Positions 33,097 to 46,742 of a stretch of 64,000 bases of DNA are shown here, in pieces (the first letter of the stretch is position 1; each line of letters opens with the position of its first letter). The DNA is taken from assembly GCA_963682025.1 (NCBI GenBank), contig OY821519.1, positions 191,899,867 through 191,963,866 on the forward strand, read 5' to 3'. Under the pieces are notes generated by a model. That model was given only the letters and a program-made list of their open reading frames with translations. It made no database searches and was not told the DNA's origin. Origin of the DNA: Cordilura impudica. Taxonomy: Eukaryota; Arthropoda; Insecta; Diptera; Scathophagidae. A program made the translations under genes and the position numbers.

Positions 33097-35490
33097 CACA
33101 GTGTACGAAATTCAAGATTTAGGAAGTCAGAAGTCTCTATCTCTATAACCAATGCAGATAGAAATATAAATGTTGGTGTGAGTGATTTTCTCGACAAATC
33201 TAAACTTCTGCCAAAAAATGGGCGAAATCTAAGAGGTGCCACGCCCACCTCATTAACGTTGTTTAGCTGTAAGCATCTACGTCCTAATGAAACAAGGAAA
33301 ATCATTGTATTATTTCTCGTTATTGTAATGAAATCTTAAAATTTATTACATTAAATATGTAATCCATATTAATATTTGCAAAGTAAATTTAAGATAATGT
33401 TATTCCATACATATGGTAATTAAATTAAAAAAAGTTAAGGAAAACATACTAAAGTTAAAACTCGTAATTTTTTTATAGCAATATTATGCATATTAAAGTT
33501 CAGGCTCTTCAATGGTTCTATGGGGGTTTTGTAATAAGGTTAAAACTTCTGGTAGTATATCTCCACGTTTGGTTTAAGGCGGCATTCGTAAACTGCACAT
33601 CAAAGGATCAGATGAAATCAATAATCTGTGCAGCATGTCCGCACTCGAATCCACTCTTGATGTTTTTCTGGTAAATCTTTGTCTATAATTCCTGGTGTCT
33701 TTATTTCTGGCTTCTTGTGCCTATTCTGATAACTGCCCAATTGGTAATATACATAACTTTTCCGTGAAATAAGATCTTATATACGGTTACAGGCATATAA
33801 TACCATTGGTATTTCTCTAGATAAATATTGCGAGTCTGTATTGCAAACTTATCAAGCTCTGTAGAGTTAATTCCATATCCAGCGGCCAAACACTCCAGTA
33901 TTACTTGGAATCGATGTATAAGTTCCTTGTAAATCCCTGTTATTTCGGCACTCTTTTCTGCATTTCGAAAAAAAAAACGCCTAGCTGTGTTAGCATCATT
34001 GGTGTTGCCAGACATTTGATTTGGCATATTCACCAACAGTCCCATTTCATTTCTAAACTTCTATTGTATCTCTGTTTTTCGGTTTAACACCTCTTCTTTG
34101 TTTTTATCCCCTTTAGCTTGCAATGTGTAACAGGCACTCGATGCTGCGGATCCTAGCATGTAGTGGCGAGATGCCCGACGACAACATTTTTTCGTCAATA
34201 GGTTTATTTCTAATATCAATAGGATCATCCATTGAACTTGGTTTGGCCCCATAAATGTAGCATACTTGTGAAGAAGAACATTCGGCAAAGCACTGCAAAC
34301 CTTTCCATCAATCATACACAAAATTAGTGTGGGTTTTACATTAAAGTCTTTCTCTCCTATTGCCACAGTTGTAGGAATAAGAGCCGATATTTGTAATTCA
34401 ATTTTCTTACTTCTTCTCTAATGAATTCTCGAGTCTCTTTAGCAAAGACAAACTTGAGAGGCCCACAGTATCTATTTAGTAGAAGAGGGGGCAGTATTTT
34501 TCCAAATTATAATCTTTTGCTCGCTATATCTTTTAAAAGCAATGATTGCAATAGAAACCATGGATAAACTGAACAAATTTCCGTCCGAAGCAGTTTGGTC
34601 TTTGAATTTTTGCTTGTATTTGTTATGTTGGGCACCATCACAACCCCATTTTATAATTAATTGAACATCATATAAGTATTCTCGAATTCGATCAAATACC
34701 TCTTCTAATGTCATACATAGTCTTGAAATAGTGTGATCTATAAGTGATTGCAGTTTTACTTCACCATATGATTCAGTTATAATAATTCCATCAGGATAAC
34801 AATAACGCTTCGAAATCCTAACCGGATCATACCATGGAAATATTTTTGAATTTATTGACATTGCATATTTGCTAAGAAGTTTATATTGATGTGTTGATAA
34901 TCCCAAATCTACTATCACAGCAAGTGACTGTTCAAGAGAAAGACTTAAAAACTGTTCTGTAGATTTTCTTCTTCTTTTTATTTGGGAACCTCTTTCAGGT
35001 GATGATACAAACAATTCTTTAACTATTGTAGCTGAAACTCGCTTACCATGTGAACGCAATTTCATTTTAGCCGCTTTAAACAACATTTTCTCGTCAGTAG
35101 CTGTCAATAATTCCTTTGCCTTTTTTTCTTTAGTTCTATAGGAGCAATCTTCAAAATCCTTCTCTGGCCTTCCACCTGTTTTAGCATGCATGGATTTGTT
35201 TCGTTGGCATACGAACGTTGTTAAATCGTTGTTCTTTAAAAATACTCGCTTTGTCCTATATGATTTTCTTCATCTATCGTTGAATTCATTACAAATTTTT
35301 CTAACAAAATCTTGTAACAGCGAATCGTCAAAAGTTATGCTTGATCCAGTACTTATATTTCCCGCAATAAAGTCAAAAACGTGACTACACTTGTTTTTCC
35401 CTTTGGCTTGCACCCAAGCACCAAAAATTTGCTGGTATGACAATTGGCAACACATTGTGAAATCTACGTATAAATGGAGCGTAAGCAACT
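33097..35490 (-). mobile_element. Transib-like DNA transposon, decayed
   Basis: The transposase remnant lies on the minus strand. At its 3' side, 33097-33103 reads CACAGTG after CGTCC, the heptamer with which Transib elements (and RAG recombination signals) begin; this is a candidate terminus. No matching CACTGTG was found before copy E at 35710, so the 5' end is missing or altered. Confidence 0.5.
33488..35488 (-). pseudogene. Transib (RAG1-like) transposase, broken into several frames
   Basis: Minus-strand order: LQDFVRKICNEFN, GGRPEKDFEDCSYRTKEKKA, KWGCDGAQHNKYKQKF (first catalytic Asp, codon 34639-34637), IIIWKNTAPSST and GPLKFVFAKETREFIREEV, LILCMIDGKVCSAL (second Asp, 34309-34307), a Cys pair in QVCYIYGAKPSS and its neighbourhood, MPNQMSGNTNDANTARRFFF, ITGIYKELIHRFQVILECL, WYYMPVTVYKILFHG, and AQEARNKDTRNYRQR (final Glu, 33714-33712) followed by RKTSRVDSSADMLHRLL. 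The order and spacing match the core shared by Transib and RAG1, which cut DNA by nick and hairpin. Frame changes lie near 35200, 34480, 34060-34300 and 33700, and there are several stops. Confidence 0.75.
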
Positions 35491-35709
35491 CTCTGCAGCT
35501 ACTTATTACGGTTTCTTAAAGAGCACCAACCAATGAATCTGAACTTGATAATATGAATTCCCGCACTTACCCGCACAAAATGTTCTTATCCAAAGAATTT
35601 GCAAGTTTTCTTCCAAAAATCAGATTAAAAACGTATTCCTAATTTCTTATTAATAATTTCTATACTAACATAGACACCCACCTTCTCAACACAACAAATT
35701 TCAATTGAA

Positions 35710-36488
35710 ACAAGTAAGAAAATTATAGTCGGTCTAGACCGACTATACGATGCCCTATACCATGCGTTTAGGAACCCTATCTCTTAGGCCCAACTAACTG
35801 GACATTGAAAATAAGCAAAAACCAAATTTGAGTGGGATTTTTATTAATTTTTTTGGCTGCAGATATTAAAAAGTTCATATCGGATGCTATATCTATAAAG
35901 GGACTAGGTCCAAAAATGGGCCGATCCTGATCATGTTTGGTAAAGTCTCTTGTATTTTGCAAAAATATGTACAAACAAAATTTGAGAAGAATCAGTGCAA
36001 TATTTTTGTTTTTTAATAGATTTAAGTGAAGATCGGGAAGCAGCTCTATATGGGGTCAAAGGGATCATTTTTGGACTACTCATTAGTGGATGTAATGAAC
36101 GCATACAAACCCAATTAGAGTAAGATCTATATGACAATTTGGATCTTATGGCAATTTATGTCGATTTCATATGGGTAATTTGTATGGGAGCTAGGTCTGA
36201 ACATGGACCGATTCTCACCAATTTCAATAGCGTTCATCCCATGGCCGATAAAAGCTTACGTACCAAATTTCATCAAAATATATTCATATTTGCGACCTGC
36301 AGTTTGATTACAAGCTTTACATGGACACACAGACGGACGGACGGACGGACGGACATTGTTAAATCAACTCAGAAAGTGATTCTGATTCGATCGGTATAAT
36401 TAAAGATGGGTCTAGGTCAAATATTTTTGGTTGTTACAAACAGCAGCACAAAGTCATTATACCCAAACCACATAGTGGTATAGGGTGT
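35710..36488 (+). mobile_element. 780-bp GTCY repeat, copy E
   Basis: Full-length, with the perfect central palindrome and five GGAC units. It lies about 220 bp from the Transib remnant. Confidence 0.75.
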
Positions 36489-39400
36489 AAATATTAAATA
36501 AAAAAAAAGTTATGGTCACTAATATTTATATGTGAGCTACAAACACGTGTACTTCGTATACAAACTGAAAAAATTGTGAGACTTGAGGTGCCGTTACTCA
36601 GTCAGCGCAATTTTTTCCTTCGGTTTGACTGCTTAAGCATGCTACCTGGAATGTTTTCTAACATTTCTACTTAAAATTCAATTGAAAGCGGCAAATTTTT
36701 TTTTGAGATTTTGACGTCCTAGATCATGAATTTCTTACACAGTGCGTCCCGAAGAACTCAATGCGATATCGTTTTAAAACAATTAAGTGATTGTATTTTC
36801 AGAAAAGTTGTTTTGAATTCAGAAAGAGATTTTTAGACTATCGATGTATTAGAGGTGGGCTACCGAACTCACTCTCTGACCACATAGTTCTCATTAATAA
36901 TACCCCTTAACTTAACTAAATTAAAAATAAACTTAAACTATTTTACGCTACTATTTAAATATCCGTTATGTGGCAGGTAATCATTTAAAGTTAAAACAAT
37001 ATAGAGTTAGTTGTGTTCAAACTTATCTAAATGTAAGAAATGTTCAAGCATAGATCTCTACCAAGTACGAGAGTAATCAAAAATGAATTACCATTATTAT
37101 TTATCACTCACTCACATTTTGCCAGAATTCATTGAGGAGTCCAACAAGAAAACAAATGTGAATCACATTTTCTTGTTGGATGATATTAAAATAAAAATCA
37201 TCTCTCGCCAAAAGCTTACTCGCATCGTGTAGAAAAGTGGCAAAAAAAAAGGAAAAACCCACAAAGTGGCAGGTAACATATGAACTAATGCAACACTACA
37301 CAAATCACGCGCTTTTCCTAACATTAGACTAACACACGTATGAGCATTTTTTGAAAAAAAAAAATGTCAAACAGGTAGAACTCGATTAATGTGACTGAAG
37401 TAGATCAAGATTTTCAATGTAATCATGATTCTGTTTTGGTATGTTTAAGTAAGATGTTCTAAGCCGATCGGTATACTAAAGTTGGAGTTAATATGGGATC
37501 ACCTTGCCTTGATTAATTGCCTATAATATATATCATTATATATACATATGTATCTTGATCTTACTTGATTAACGTATAGTTTTTTAGTCGATATCCACAT
37601 ATAAAGTAGACTCCGGATATTCAATTAACATATTTTACGCAAATTTCTATTGCGTATATCGTTTCGGCACAAAATGTGGTTAGGATCGTATTATTTTTGG
37701 ACCAAGTCACCTTATATTTTCGCATTTAATTAGGCTTAAAATAATGCTATTGTTCCTATGTCCAAACACAGTATGGCTTGGGCTACAATTTTCTTCATGG
37801 TACAGGCTATCATAGGTGAGAGAGACCATACCTCTGTTATTTAGGCATAACATACCTGAATCGTTTTGTATTATAAATATCTTTAAGTTTCAGTAAATTT
37901 GTGGCAGCCATAAATCACGTGAACCAAACTACTTGTGAAGAATTACAGATTATCAGAATATTCTATAGTTACAATCCATAAAAAAATAATTATATAATTC
38001 GAGCAGTGCCTGTACATATGTACATCCTTCTCTAACAAGTGACCTGTTGTCACAAATCATATCAAATTTTTGCATTCATTCTTTTATTTTTTTTCAAGCT
38101 GTACATGTGGTTTAAACTCATAAAACTAGTAGCGGTAGTTCGTTTTTTTCTGCTACAAATTTTTTCTTTGTACATCTTGTTGCTGTGGGGATGAGTTATT
38201 AGCGGGGATGTATTCTATGTATGTTTGTTTACTGTTAGTACATAAGTTATGATATCCTACTGTTGTTGTTAGTTTTTGTTATAGACACATACAGATATGA
38301 ATCTAAAGTAAGAACCATATACGGTTTGCAAACATTAAGCAGGCAGTTATATTCAACTCTGCCATCACATATGATTTTGTATAAAATACAGCACAAGGAA
38401 TAACTAATCTCTTGTAAAAGTAACAACGATAAAAAATAAAATCTGCCAATCGAATTTTTGTTAAATAGAAGAATTTCAGACTACATTGGATGAATCATCT
38501 CGAAATAATCAGATGTAAATATATCCTATAATTATATATGTTACCCTTATGTGCAACACATATATTTATAAAACATATAGTCTAATTTAATTCTACCTAC
38601 AAGAAACTCACAATGTTTTTTTAGAGTATGACACAGTTAGTTTTATAAGTTTTTCTAAGCCATAAAAAGTTAAACAGAAAAATAAGTAGAAGATCTTAAA
38701 GACATTGAATGCTAAAAGTGGTATTATTTTCTATAAAAAAAAAAAAAAAAACTTGTAATCGATCTTTATCATTTTAATGATTGAGTTAAATAAAGGAAAA
38801 AAGATTGGCACATTTGTTTCAAAAATTTATCTATATTCTGCATGAAAGTTTATATAGCTGTTTCGGGAAGAGTCAACTACCCTCATCAGCTGTTCAGCTG
38901 ATATTCAACCAACATTTGTTATATGTACTTGATGATATGTTCTTCAATTACGGAAAGAATTTTTTTAATAAGAAATTAATAAACCCAATAAGTAATTTTA
39001 AACAAAAGTTTTATTTTCGATTTAGCAAATTTAATTTTGTTTCAGCTGTAGATAGTTTGTTTGGTAAAAAATTAAATTCATATATATTTGCTGAAAACAA
39101 CCAAATTAGAAGTCAAGCAAAAGTTTTACTATTTAAGTCTCTTCCAATATAACAAACTAAAATATAGAACAACTTTGAAACAAATATGTTTGTGTATGAG
39201 TACACATTGCATACTACAATATACATGTTTGTTTTTGTCTTGAACATAAAAGAAAAGCAATTTGTTATTGCTAAACTTAAATTTAGCGTTAACAGCGTGC
39301 CCTCCGTATTTTTAATTTTATTATTTGCTATAAAAGTAAAAAAATCTTATTCTCGATCTTTATAATTTTAATGATAGAGCTTGAAGTTATTCAGGCTCAA

Positions 39401-39584
39401 GACCAAATGTTTTTACTTTAAATAAAAATGGTAGTTACCAAAAAATTATAAAAATTTTAAAAATCTTATCAAATGATTTAGTATGCGATGGTTTTAAAAA
39501 ATCGCCTGTTGTCGTGCTCTTTATTTATTATGGATTTTAAAATTTTGAGAAATGAATTATCAACCAAATTAAATCTAAATCTGT
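36489..39584. other. Gene-free stretch with minor repeats
   Basis: No gene recognised. 37600-37840 is a badly diverged minus-strand piece of the 780-bp repeat (GTGGTTAGGATCG, TTTTTGGACCAAGTC). A strong short hairpin lies at 37140-37180. A 37-bp imperfect direct repeat (CGATCTTTATCATTTTAATG) occurs at about 38759 and 39353. A 115-codon frame between them (38805-39152) matches nothing I know. Confidence 0.45.
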
Positions 39585-39910
39585 AATATTAATAGGCTAG
39601 GCTATTTCTTGTGACCGATGTTTTGTTCTACCGTTTTATCCCGATTTTGAACAATCGTAGATTATTTGAAATGTATTTCATTTTATCCGTTTTGCAGATT
39701 TACAGATTTTTAAATTTTTTCCTTTATTTTGAGTAAATTAAAAGTTGCTACTAACACATACACAAAATTATATAATGCTATGTGTGTGTTTATTAAATTT
39801 GTTAAAATGTTTGTAATAATTGGATATAATTGATTAGCACACCATATTTAATAAAAAAAATAAAATTTCCTAGAATTTGCACTCGAACTTCGAGGGCTGG
39901 AATCTGCTAG
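39585..39910 (+). mobile_element. Helitron-like short non-autonomous element, full copy
   Basis: Starts AATATTAATAGGCTAGGC, ends with hairpin CTCGAACTTCGAG, then GGCTGGAATCTGCTAG. It aligns in inverted orientation with 17247-17609. It inserts before TATA, as expected for a CTAG end next to T. Confidence 0.55.
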
Positions 39911-40073
39911 TATATAAAATTATGCTCCTCAGTGAGTCGGTTATTCGATTAATGTGGAATGCTGTACGGAAATTTTAATGGGCTCATACAATAAAAAAAA
40001 TATTTTAATAATATTATATGTATTTATCTTATACATAGTACTTTAAAAAAATTTTTCCTTTTTTTCGAATTTT

Positions 40074-40841
40074 TATACCACTATGTGGTTTGGGTATAAT
40101 GACTTTGTGCTGTTGTTTGTAACTACCAAAAATATTTGAACTAGACCCATCTTTTATTATACCGATCGAATCAGAATCACTATCTGATTCGATTTAACGA
40201 TGTCCGTCCGTCAGTCCGTCCGTCCGTCCGTCCGTTCGTTCGTCTGTGTGTCCATGTAAAGCTTGTAATCAAACTGCAGGTCGCAAATATGAATATATTT
40301 TGATGAAATTTGGTATATAAGCTTTTATCAGCCATAGGATGAACTATTGAAATTGGCGAGAATCGGTCCATGTTCAGACCTAGCCCCCATACAAATGACC
40401 CCTATGAAATCGGCTTAAAGTGCCATAAGATCCAAATTATCATACAAATCTTAGTCAAATTGGTTTTGCATGTGTTTACTCCATCCAGTAATCAGTAGTC
40501 CAAAAATGATCCCTATGGGACAACTCTTAGTCATAGGCCCCATATAGAGCTGCTTCCGGATCTTCACTTAAATCTATCAAAAAACAAAAATATTGCACTG
40601 ATTCTTCTCAAAATTTGTTTGTATATATTTTTGCAAAATACGAGAGACTTTACCAAACATGGTCAGGATCGGTCCATTTTTGGGCCTAATCCCCATACGG
40701 ATAAAGCATCCGATATGAACTTTTTCATATCTGCAGCCAAAAAAAATTAATAAAAATCCCACTCAAATTTGGTTTATGCTTATTTTCTATATCCAGTTAG
40801 TTGGGCCTGAGAGATAGGGTCTCTAAACGCATGGTATAGGG
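40074..40841 (-). mobile_element. 780-bp GTCY repeat, copy F, cut by the hAT end
   Basis: Reverse copy beginning TATACCACTATGTGG with CCGTCCGTCCGTCCG; it stops inside CATGGTATAGGG where the hAT terminus begins. Its palindromic end is therefore missing. Confidence 0.7.
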
Positions 40842-41319
40842 CAGCGATGGCGAACCTATGACCCATGGGTCACACACTGACCCACGCAACAATTTTAAGT
40901 GACCCACGAGTTGTTTTGTTTTTTCAAACCATATTTTTAAACTCTAAGTTTTTTCAAACTGAGATATTGTTATACTCAAACTTATACGAAGAAAACTGTG
41001 AAAATTTTGTAGTAGGCTTTGTAAAAATAACACATCAAATGCAAGCAAGAAATTTGTGTGTCTTTTTTTGTGGAAAAAAATGAAAAAAATTATGTGGAAA
41101 AATATGGAATTTAAAAAAAATAAATTAAACTAAATTTTAAAATATGGAAAAATATGGAATTTAAAAAAAATATATTAAACTAAATTAAAAAAAAATAATT
41201 AAAAAAAAACTAAATTACAATACCACAATTTGTTAATTGAGTATAACGATATCTCAGTAGGCATTGCAAAAAAAATAATAATTTTTTTAACTATTTATAT
41301 TATACTGATGACACTCTCG

Positions 41320-44300
41320 TTTATAAAATTCAAGGAATAGGGCCTCCTTCAAAATAATTGTTCCAGTAGACCTGTTTGATCAAATTGTAAATACTAACTT
41401 TTGGCCGAAAAATGCACTGGTACGTGAATTTATTTATCGTGATGAAAACTTTGCTCGTCTCCCAACTTCTGCCAACCTGAACCCAAAAAACTAGTAGCAA
41501 CCTCAACTCTTAACATTGTTTACCAGAATGTCAATGTCTAAGCTCTCTAATATATTCCTGAACAGTTTCGATTTTGAATTTCATATTGTTGCTTTAACGG
41601 AAACCTGGCTAAAAAGTAATATTAATAACTCCGAAATAATGTGTGATAAATATCAAATATTTAGGCGATATAGAAATAGAAAGCTTGGTGGCGGTGTTTT
41701 AATTGCTGTGTCGAGTATGTATCCTGCTGAAGAAATCATCGTAGAAAACTCCTCAAATTTGGAGCTAGTGGTTGTGACCATAAAATTTGGAAATAATTAA
41801 CTATTTATTACTTGCTCTTATATACCTCCCAACTCCGATTTCCGACTTTATGAAAACCACGCTTTAGCTATTAGATCTGTTGCAAATAAAATAAGACCAA
41901 CTGACTACCTGATCCTACTTGGCGACTTTAATATACCGACAACATCTTGGATAAACTTAGATGATACTGATTTCTTAGTTCCAATTACCCAAACTGATTG
42001 GAGTCATGATTTCCTTAAATCTCTTGCTGATATGTGTGTTTTCCAAATAAATGACGTTCCTAACTGCAATGATAGAATGCTGGATCTCGTGTTCGTAAAT
42101 AACCCTACACTATTCAGAGTAATTAGAACAAGTCCGTTAAGTATTCCTGAGGATTGTCATCATCCAACACTTTTAATATCCACACCACTTCCACAGAGAC
42201 CTAATATTTCTAGTTTTTCTGAATCATTGTGCTTTAAACGAACTAACTACCAGTTGTTAAATCAATTACTATCTGACTATAACTGGCTTGAAATCATTTC
42301 ATTTTCAAACGATGGAAGTAATTTTGATCAGGTAATCGAAACTTTTTATAAGATAATTTCAACAAATATAACGAAAACTGTTCCTTTAATAAAAATAGCT
42401 AATGTAAATGCTCCTCCATGGAGTACAATCACACTAGCATGGTTGAAAAATCGGAAAAACAGGCTCTATAGGAAATTTAAGAAAAGTAATAACCAATGTG
42501 ATCAAAGTCTATATATTATAGCTAGAAGTCATTATAACCTAGAAAATAAAAAATGTTACGATAGTTATCTTAGTAAAATGAATTCAAATATAAAAAAAAA
42601 TCCAAAAATGTTTTACAACTTTGTAAATTCTAAACGTAAAATTTCATCATACCCAGCCACTATGAAAATGAATGGTACTGTCCTTTCAAACGATGCTGAT
42701 ATTGCAAATGTTTTTGCTGAATTCTTTGAGTCCACATTTTCCACAATGACGTTAAACAACACACGATATCCCTATGATATTCCAAGGCTGACATCAATTA
42801 ATATTTCATCCTTAGACGTGTTGACTTTTCTGAAGAATCTAAGAAGTATAAAAAGTTCACTTAATCCAGGTCCAGATGGTATTCCCAGCTGTATCTTAAG
42901 AAATTGTGCTGAAATATTGGCTACCCCGTTAACTCTTATATATAGTAACTCTCTTAAATTCGGCTTCTTCCCAAAGTGTTGGAAAAATTCATTTATTATT
43001 CCGCACTACAAATCTGGTAGCCGCAGTGATGCTACTAATTATAGAGCAATAGCAAAGCTTAATGCTATACCTAAACTTTTTAAGAAAATTATAACTGATA
43101 TGTTATCACACGAAATGTCATCAATTCTATCACCAGCTCAACATGGCTTTTGCAAAGGACGGTCTACGACTACTAATCTAATGGAATTTACTTCCTATAT
43201 AAACTCTGGATTCTGCAAAAATAAACAAACTGATGTTATATACACCGATTTTAGCAAAGCTTTTGATAAGGTTAGCCATGATCTACTGCTAGCGAAACTT
43301 GATGCTATTGGATTCTCCGGGAACTTCTTAAAATGGATTCGGTCGTACTTAAAACATCGTAAGCAATGTGTAATTTTCAATAACTCTAAATTGAAATATA
43401 TAGATGTTACTTCCGGTGTCCCTCAAGGGAGTCACCTTGGACCTCTCCTATTTTTGGTGTTTATTGATGATCTACCAAAGTCTATTCAATATAGCAATAT
43501 TCTTATGTATGCCGACGATGTAAAAATCTACTCCACCATCATAAACAACGAAGACAGTATACGTCTCCAGTCTGACTTAAATAGCTTCTACAAATGGTGC
43601 AATGTCAACTTAATGGAATTAAATCTAAAAAAATGTCAGTCTATGACCTTCTCTAGATATTCGCCATCTTCGAACCACTATGTCATCCATGACACAAAAC
43701 TAAACTCAGTTGAATCGTTCATAGATTTGGGAGTTCATTTTGATAAAAGACTAAGTTTTAATTCTCACGTAACAATGACTGTTAATAAGGCAAATGGTAT
43801 TTTATCTTTTATAAAGCGTTGGGCAAAGGAATTTAATGATCCTTATATAACAAAAAATCTATTCACATCTTTGGTCAGGCCGATACTTGAATACGCATCA
43901 GTAATCTGGGATCCACAGTACAATGTTTTCATCAAAAAACTTGAATCAGTTCAGAAACAATTCTTACTATTTTGTCTACGATATCTTGAGTGGAATGCGG
44001 AATTGAGTCTTCCACCATATCTCAGTCGTTTGGCTCTAATAAAGCTTCCAACTTTGAAAAGTAGAAGGATCATTTCTAATATAACATTCTTCCTGAACCT
44101 GGTTCATGGTAAAATTGATTCTGATTGCCTTCTCGGAAAAATTTGTATAAATGTACCTAACAGACAACTTCGATCGTATGAGCCGGTTTACCTGAATTTC
44201 TACAGATCAAATTTCATTTATTTCGATACATTCCGAAGAATTTGCACCGAAGTGAACAGACACTATGCTTTAATTTATTTATCCGATGATGCTGATGTTA

Positions 44301-44425
44301 TTAAAAGAAGATTAACGACATATTTCAACTATAATGATTATTTTTATAACTGTATTTAAAGTCGGTATTATTTTTATAAAATATTTTTGTAAATATTGCT
44401 CAGCTGTTGCTTTATTGTAGCTGAA

Positions 44426-44469
<44 letters not shown>

Positions 44470-44470
44470 A
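41320..44470 (+). mobile_element. Non-LTR retrotransposon, Jockey/CR1-like, 5'-truncated
   Basis: Begins with the tail of a first gene (FDQIVNTNFWPKNALVREF, ending at TAG 41491-41493), continues with endonuclease-RT, and ends in a (TAAA)n tail at 44428-44470. Both sides are hAT sequence, so it inserted into the hAT element. The 5' truncation is typical of target-primed reverse transcription. Confidence 0.75.
41516..44359 (+). pseudogene. ORF2 of the non-LTR element: endonuclease and RT, one internal stop
   Basis: One frame runs about 948 codons with a single TAA at 41798-41800. The endonuclease shows HIVALTETWL, then GGGVLIAVSS and ILLGDFNIPTTSW. The RT shows SLNPGPDGIPSCILRN, ATNYRAIAKLN, DFSKAFDKVSHDLLLAKL, SGVPQGSHLGPLLF and LMYADDVKIYSTI, then the thumb (LMELNLKKCQSMTFSR) and a C-terminal part with VRPILEYASVIWDPQY. 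A frame change near 41530 separates it from the upstream start region. Compared with its neighbours this copy is well preserved, so it is fairly young. The family copies its RNA at nicked chromosomal DNA. Confidence 0.8.
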
Positions 44471-45378
44471 AAATCATTTAACTTTACTTTTAACCAAACT
44501 AAAGACGTAACTTGCGCATGCTCTTTAAATTATTGATTCATAAAGTTTTTTTGATTTATTAAGTTTTCAATTTTCGGTAAGAAAATTAGTTTTTATAATT
44601 TGTTTCTATTTCAATTCAAATTTAATATTTTCAAAATATAAATATTAACTCTTTAGATATATTTAGCATGTCAGCGGTTAAGAAACTTAAGATGAATGAT
44701 ACAAGTTCAAGGCCATATCAAACAGAATGGTTTGGAAAATACGGAGCTATTGAGATAGATAAGAAAATTCTTTGCTTAATTTGCAAGGAAAATTGAACGT
44801 CTCGAGCTTACAATGTAAAACGACGTTTTGAAAAGATACATGCAAATCTTGCTTCCTTAACAGAAGAAGAAAAAAAAGAATTATTTTCTGAAAAGCTAAA
44901 AGAATATAAATCACAAGCTAATGTATTTGAAACATTTCTAATTCCTAAAAACAACATTACAGCTGCTAGTTTTCATGTAGCATATTGTATCGCACGACAT
45001 GGGAAACCTCTTTCGGAAGGTGAGTTTTTAAAAGAAGCGTTTTTGGAATATAGTGCTGCCCTATTTGCTGATTTTAAAGAAAAATATTTGATAATAAAGC
45101 GCATTAATGAGTTGCCTATAAGCCGAAATACAATTAAGGAACGAATATTAAGATTAGATGAAAATACTTGTTCTCAAATAAGTTACGATTTAAAATGTGC
45201 CGAAATGTATTCAATTGCTTTAGATGAGAACACGGGCATAAGTGGTTGTGCACAACTAGCAGTTTTTGCTAGGTATAAATCAGGAAATATAATGATGGAA
45301 GAACTGGTCAAGTTAACAATATTGACAGGAAGAACTACTGGTGTTGATATTTTTAAAGAATTCGCTGATACATTTATG

Positions 45379-46167
45379 ACAAATAAGAAAATTATAGTCG
45401 GTCTAGGCCGGCTATATGATAACCTATACCATGGTTTAGAGACCCTATCTCTTCCGACGAACTAATTGGGATATAGAAAATAAGCATAAACCAAATTTGA
45501 GTGGCATAATTATTAATTTTTTTTGGCTTCAGGTATGGAAAAGTTCATATCGGGTGCTATATTTATATGGGGACTAGGTCGAAAAATTGACCGATCCTGA
45601 CCATATTTGGTATAGTCACTTATATTTTGAAACCATATATACACAAACCAAATTTGAGAAAAATCTATGCAACATTTTTGTTTTCTGATAGATTTAAGTG
45701 AAGATCGGGAAGCAGCTCTATATGGGGCCTATGACTAAGTATTGTCCTATAGGGATTATTTTCGGACTACTGATTAATGGATATAATAAACACATTCAAA
45801 CCCAATTTGATTGAGATCTATATGACAATTTGGATGTTATGGCAATTTATGTCGATTTCGTAGGGTCATTTGTATGGGGCTAGGTCTAAACATGGATCGA
45901 ATATCACCAATTTCAATAGCGTTCATCCTATTGCGGACAAAAGCTTATATGCCAATTTTATCAAAATATATTCATATTTGCGACCAGTAGTTTGATTACA
46001 AGGTTTACATGGACACAAAGACGGACGGACGGACATCTCTAAATCGAGTCAGAAAGTGATTCTGAGTCGATTGCTATAATAAAAGACAGCCTAGATCAAA
46101 AATTTTTGGTAGTTACAAACAGCAGCACAAAGTGATTATACCCAAACCACATATTGGTATAGGGTAT
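45379..46167 (+). mobile_element. 780-bp GTCY repeat, copy G, inside the hAT transposase
   Basis: Complete but diverged copy (GTCGGTCTAGGCCGGC in the palindrome; three GGAC units). It lies in coding sequence that is readable on both sides, so it helps define the ends of the element: between TTTATG and AAATGAATATTG. Confidence 0.75.
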
Positions 46168-46742
46168 AAAAATGAATATTGATTTACAGAAAATTGTTTA
46201 TGTAACAACTGATGGTGCTCCTAGCATGATCGGCAAAAATATTGGTTTTATTCAGCAACTTAAACAAAGCGTCCAACATTCTTTAATTGAATTTCACTTG
46301 CTCATTCATCAAGAAGTCTTATGTGCAAAACAATGATTGAAAACATTTTCCAACGTAATGCCAATTGTAACAAAAATAATCAATTCTATAAATGCAAGAG
46401 CTTTAAATAAGCGAGAATTTGCCAAATTATTAGAGGAAATTGATTCTCAACACTCTGGGCTTTTAATGTACAATAATGTTCGATGGCTCAGCCGTGGTCA
46501 AGTTTTAAATAGGTTTGTAGATTTATTAGAATAAATAAAACTATTTTTGACGAATTATCAAATATAGAATGGCTGAATGACTTAATGTTTTGCTGTGATA
46601 TCACTAAGCATTTTAATGAATTGAATAAAAAACTCCAAGGACCTGGTCAAGTTGTATTAGTCATGTTTGAAAATATTAAAACGTTTATGACAAAACTTGA
46701 TATATTTAGTAATGATTTGAAAATGAAAATATTGAAATATTT

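Noticed and set aside
37140..37180. microRNA precursor
   Set aside because: The hairpin is too short (about 18-bp stem, no extended arms) and nothing supports processing.
38805..39152. 115-codon frame as a gene
   Set aside because: No family resemblance, non-ATG start, A/T-driven composition; kept only as a note in the gene-free stretch.
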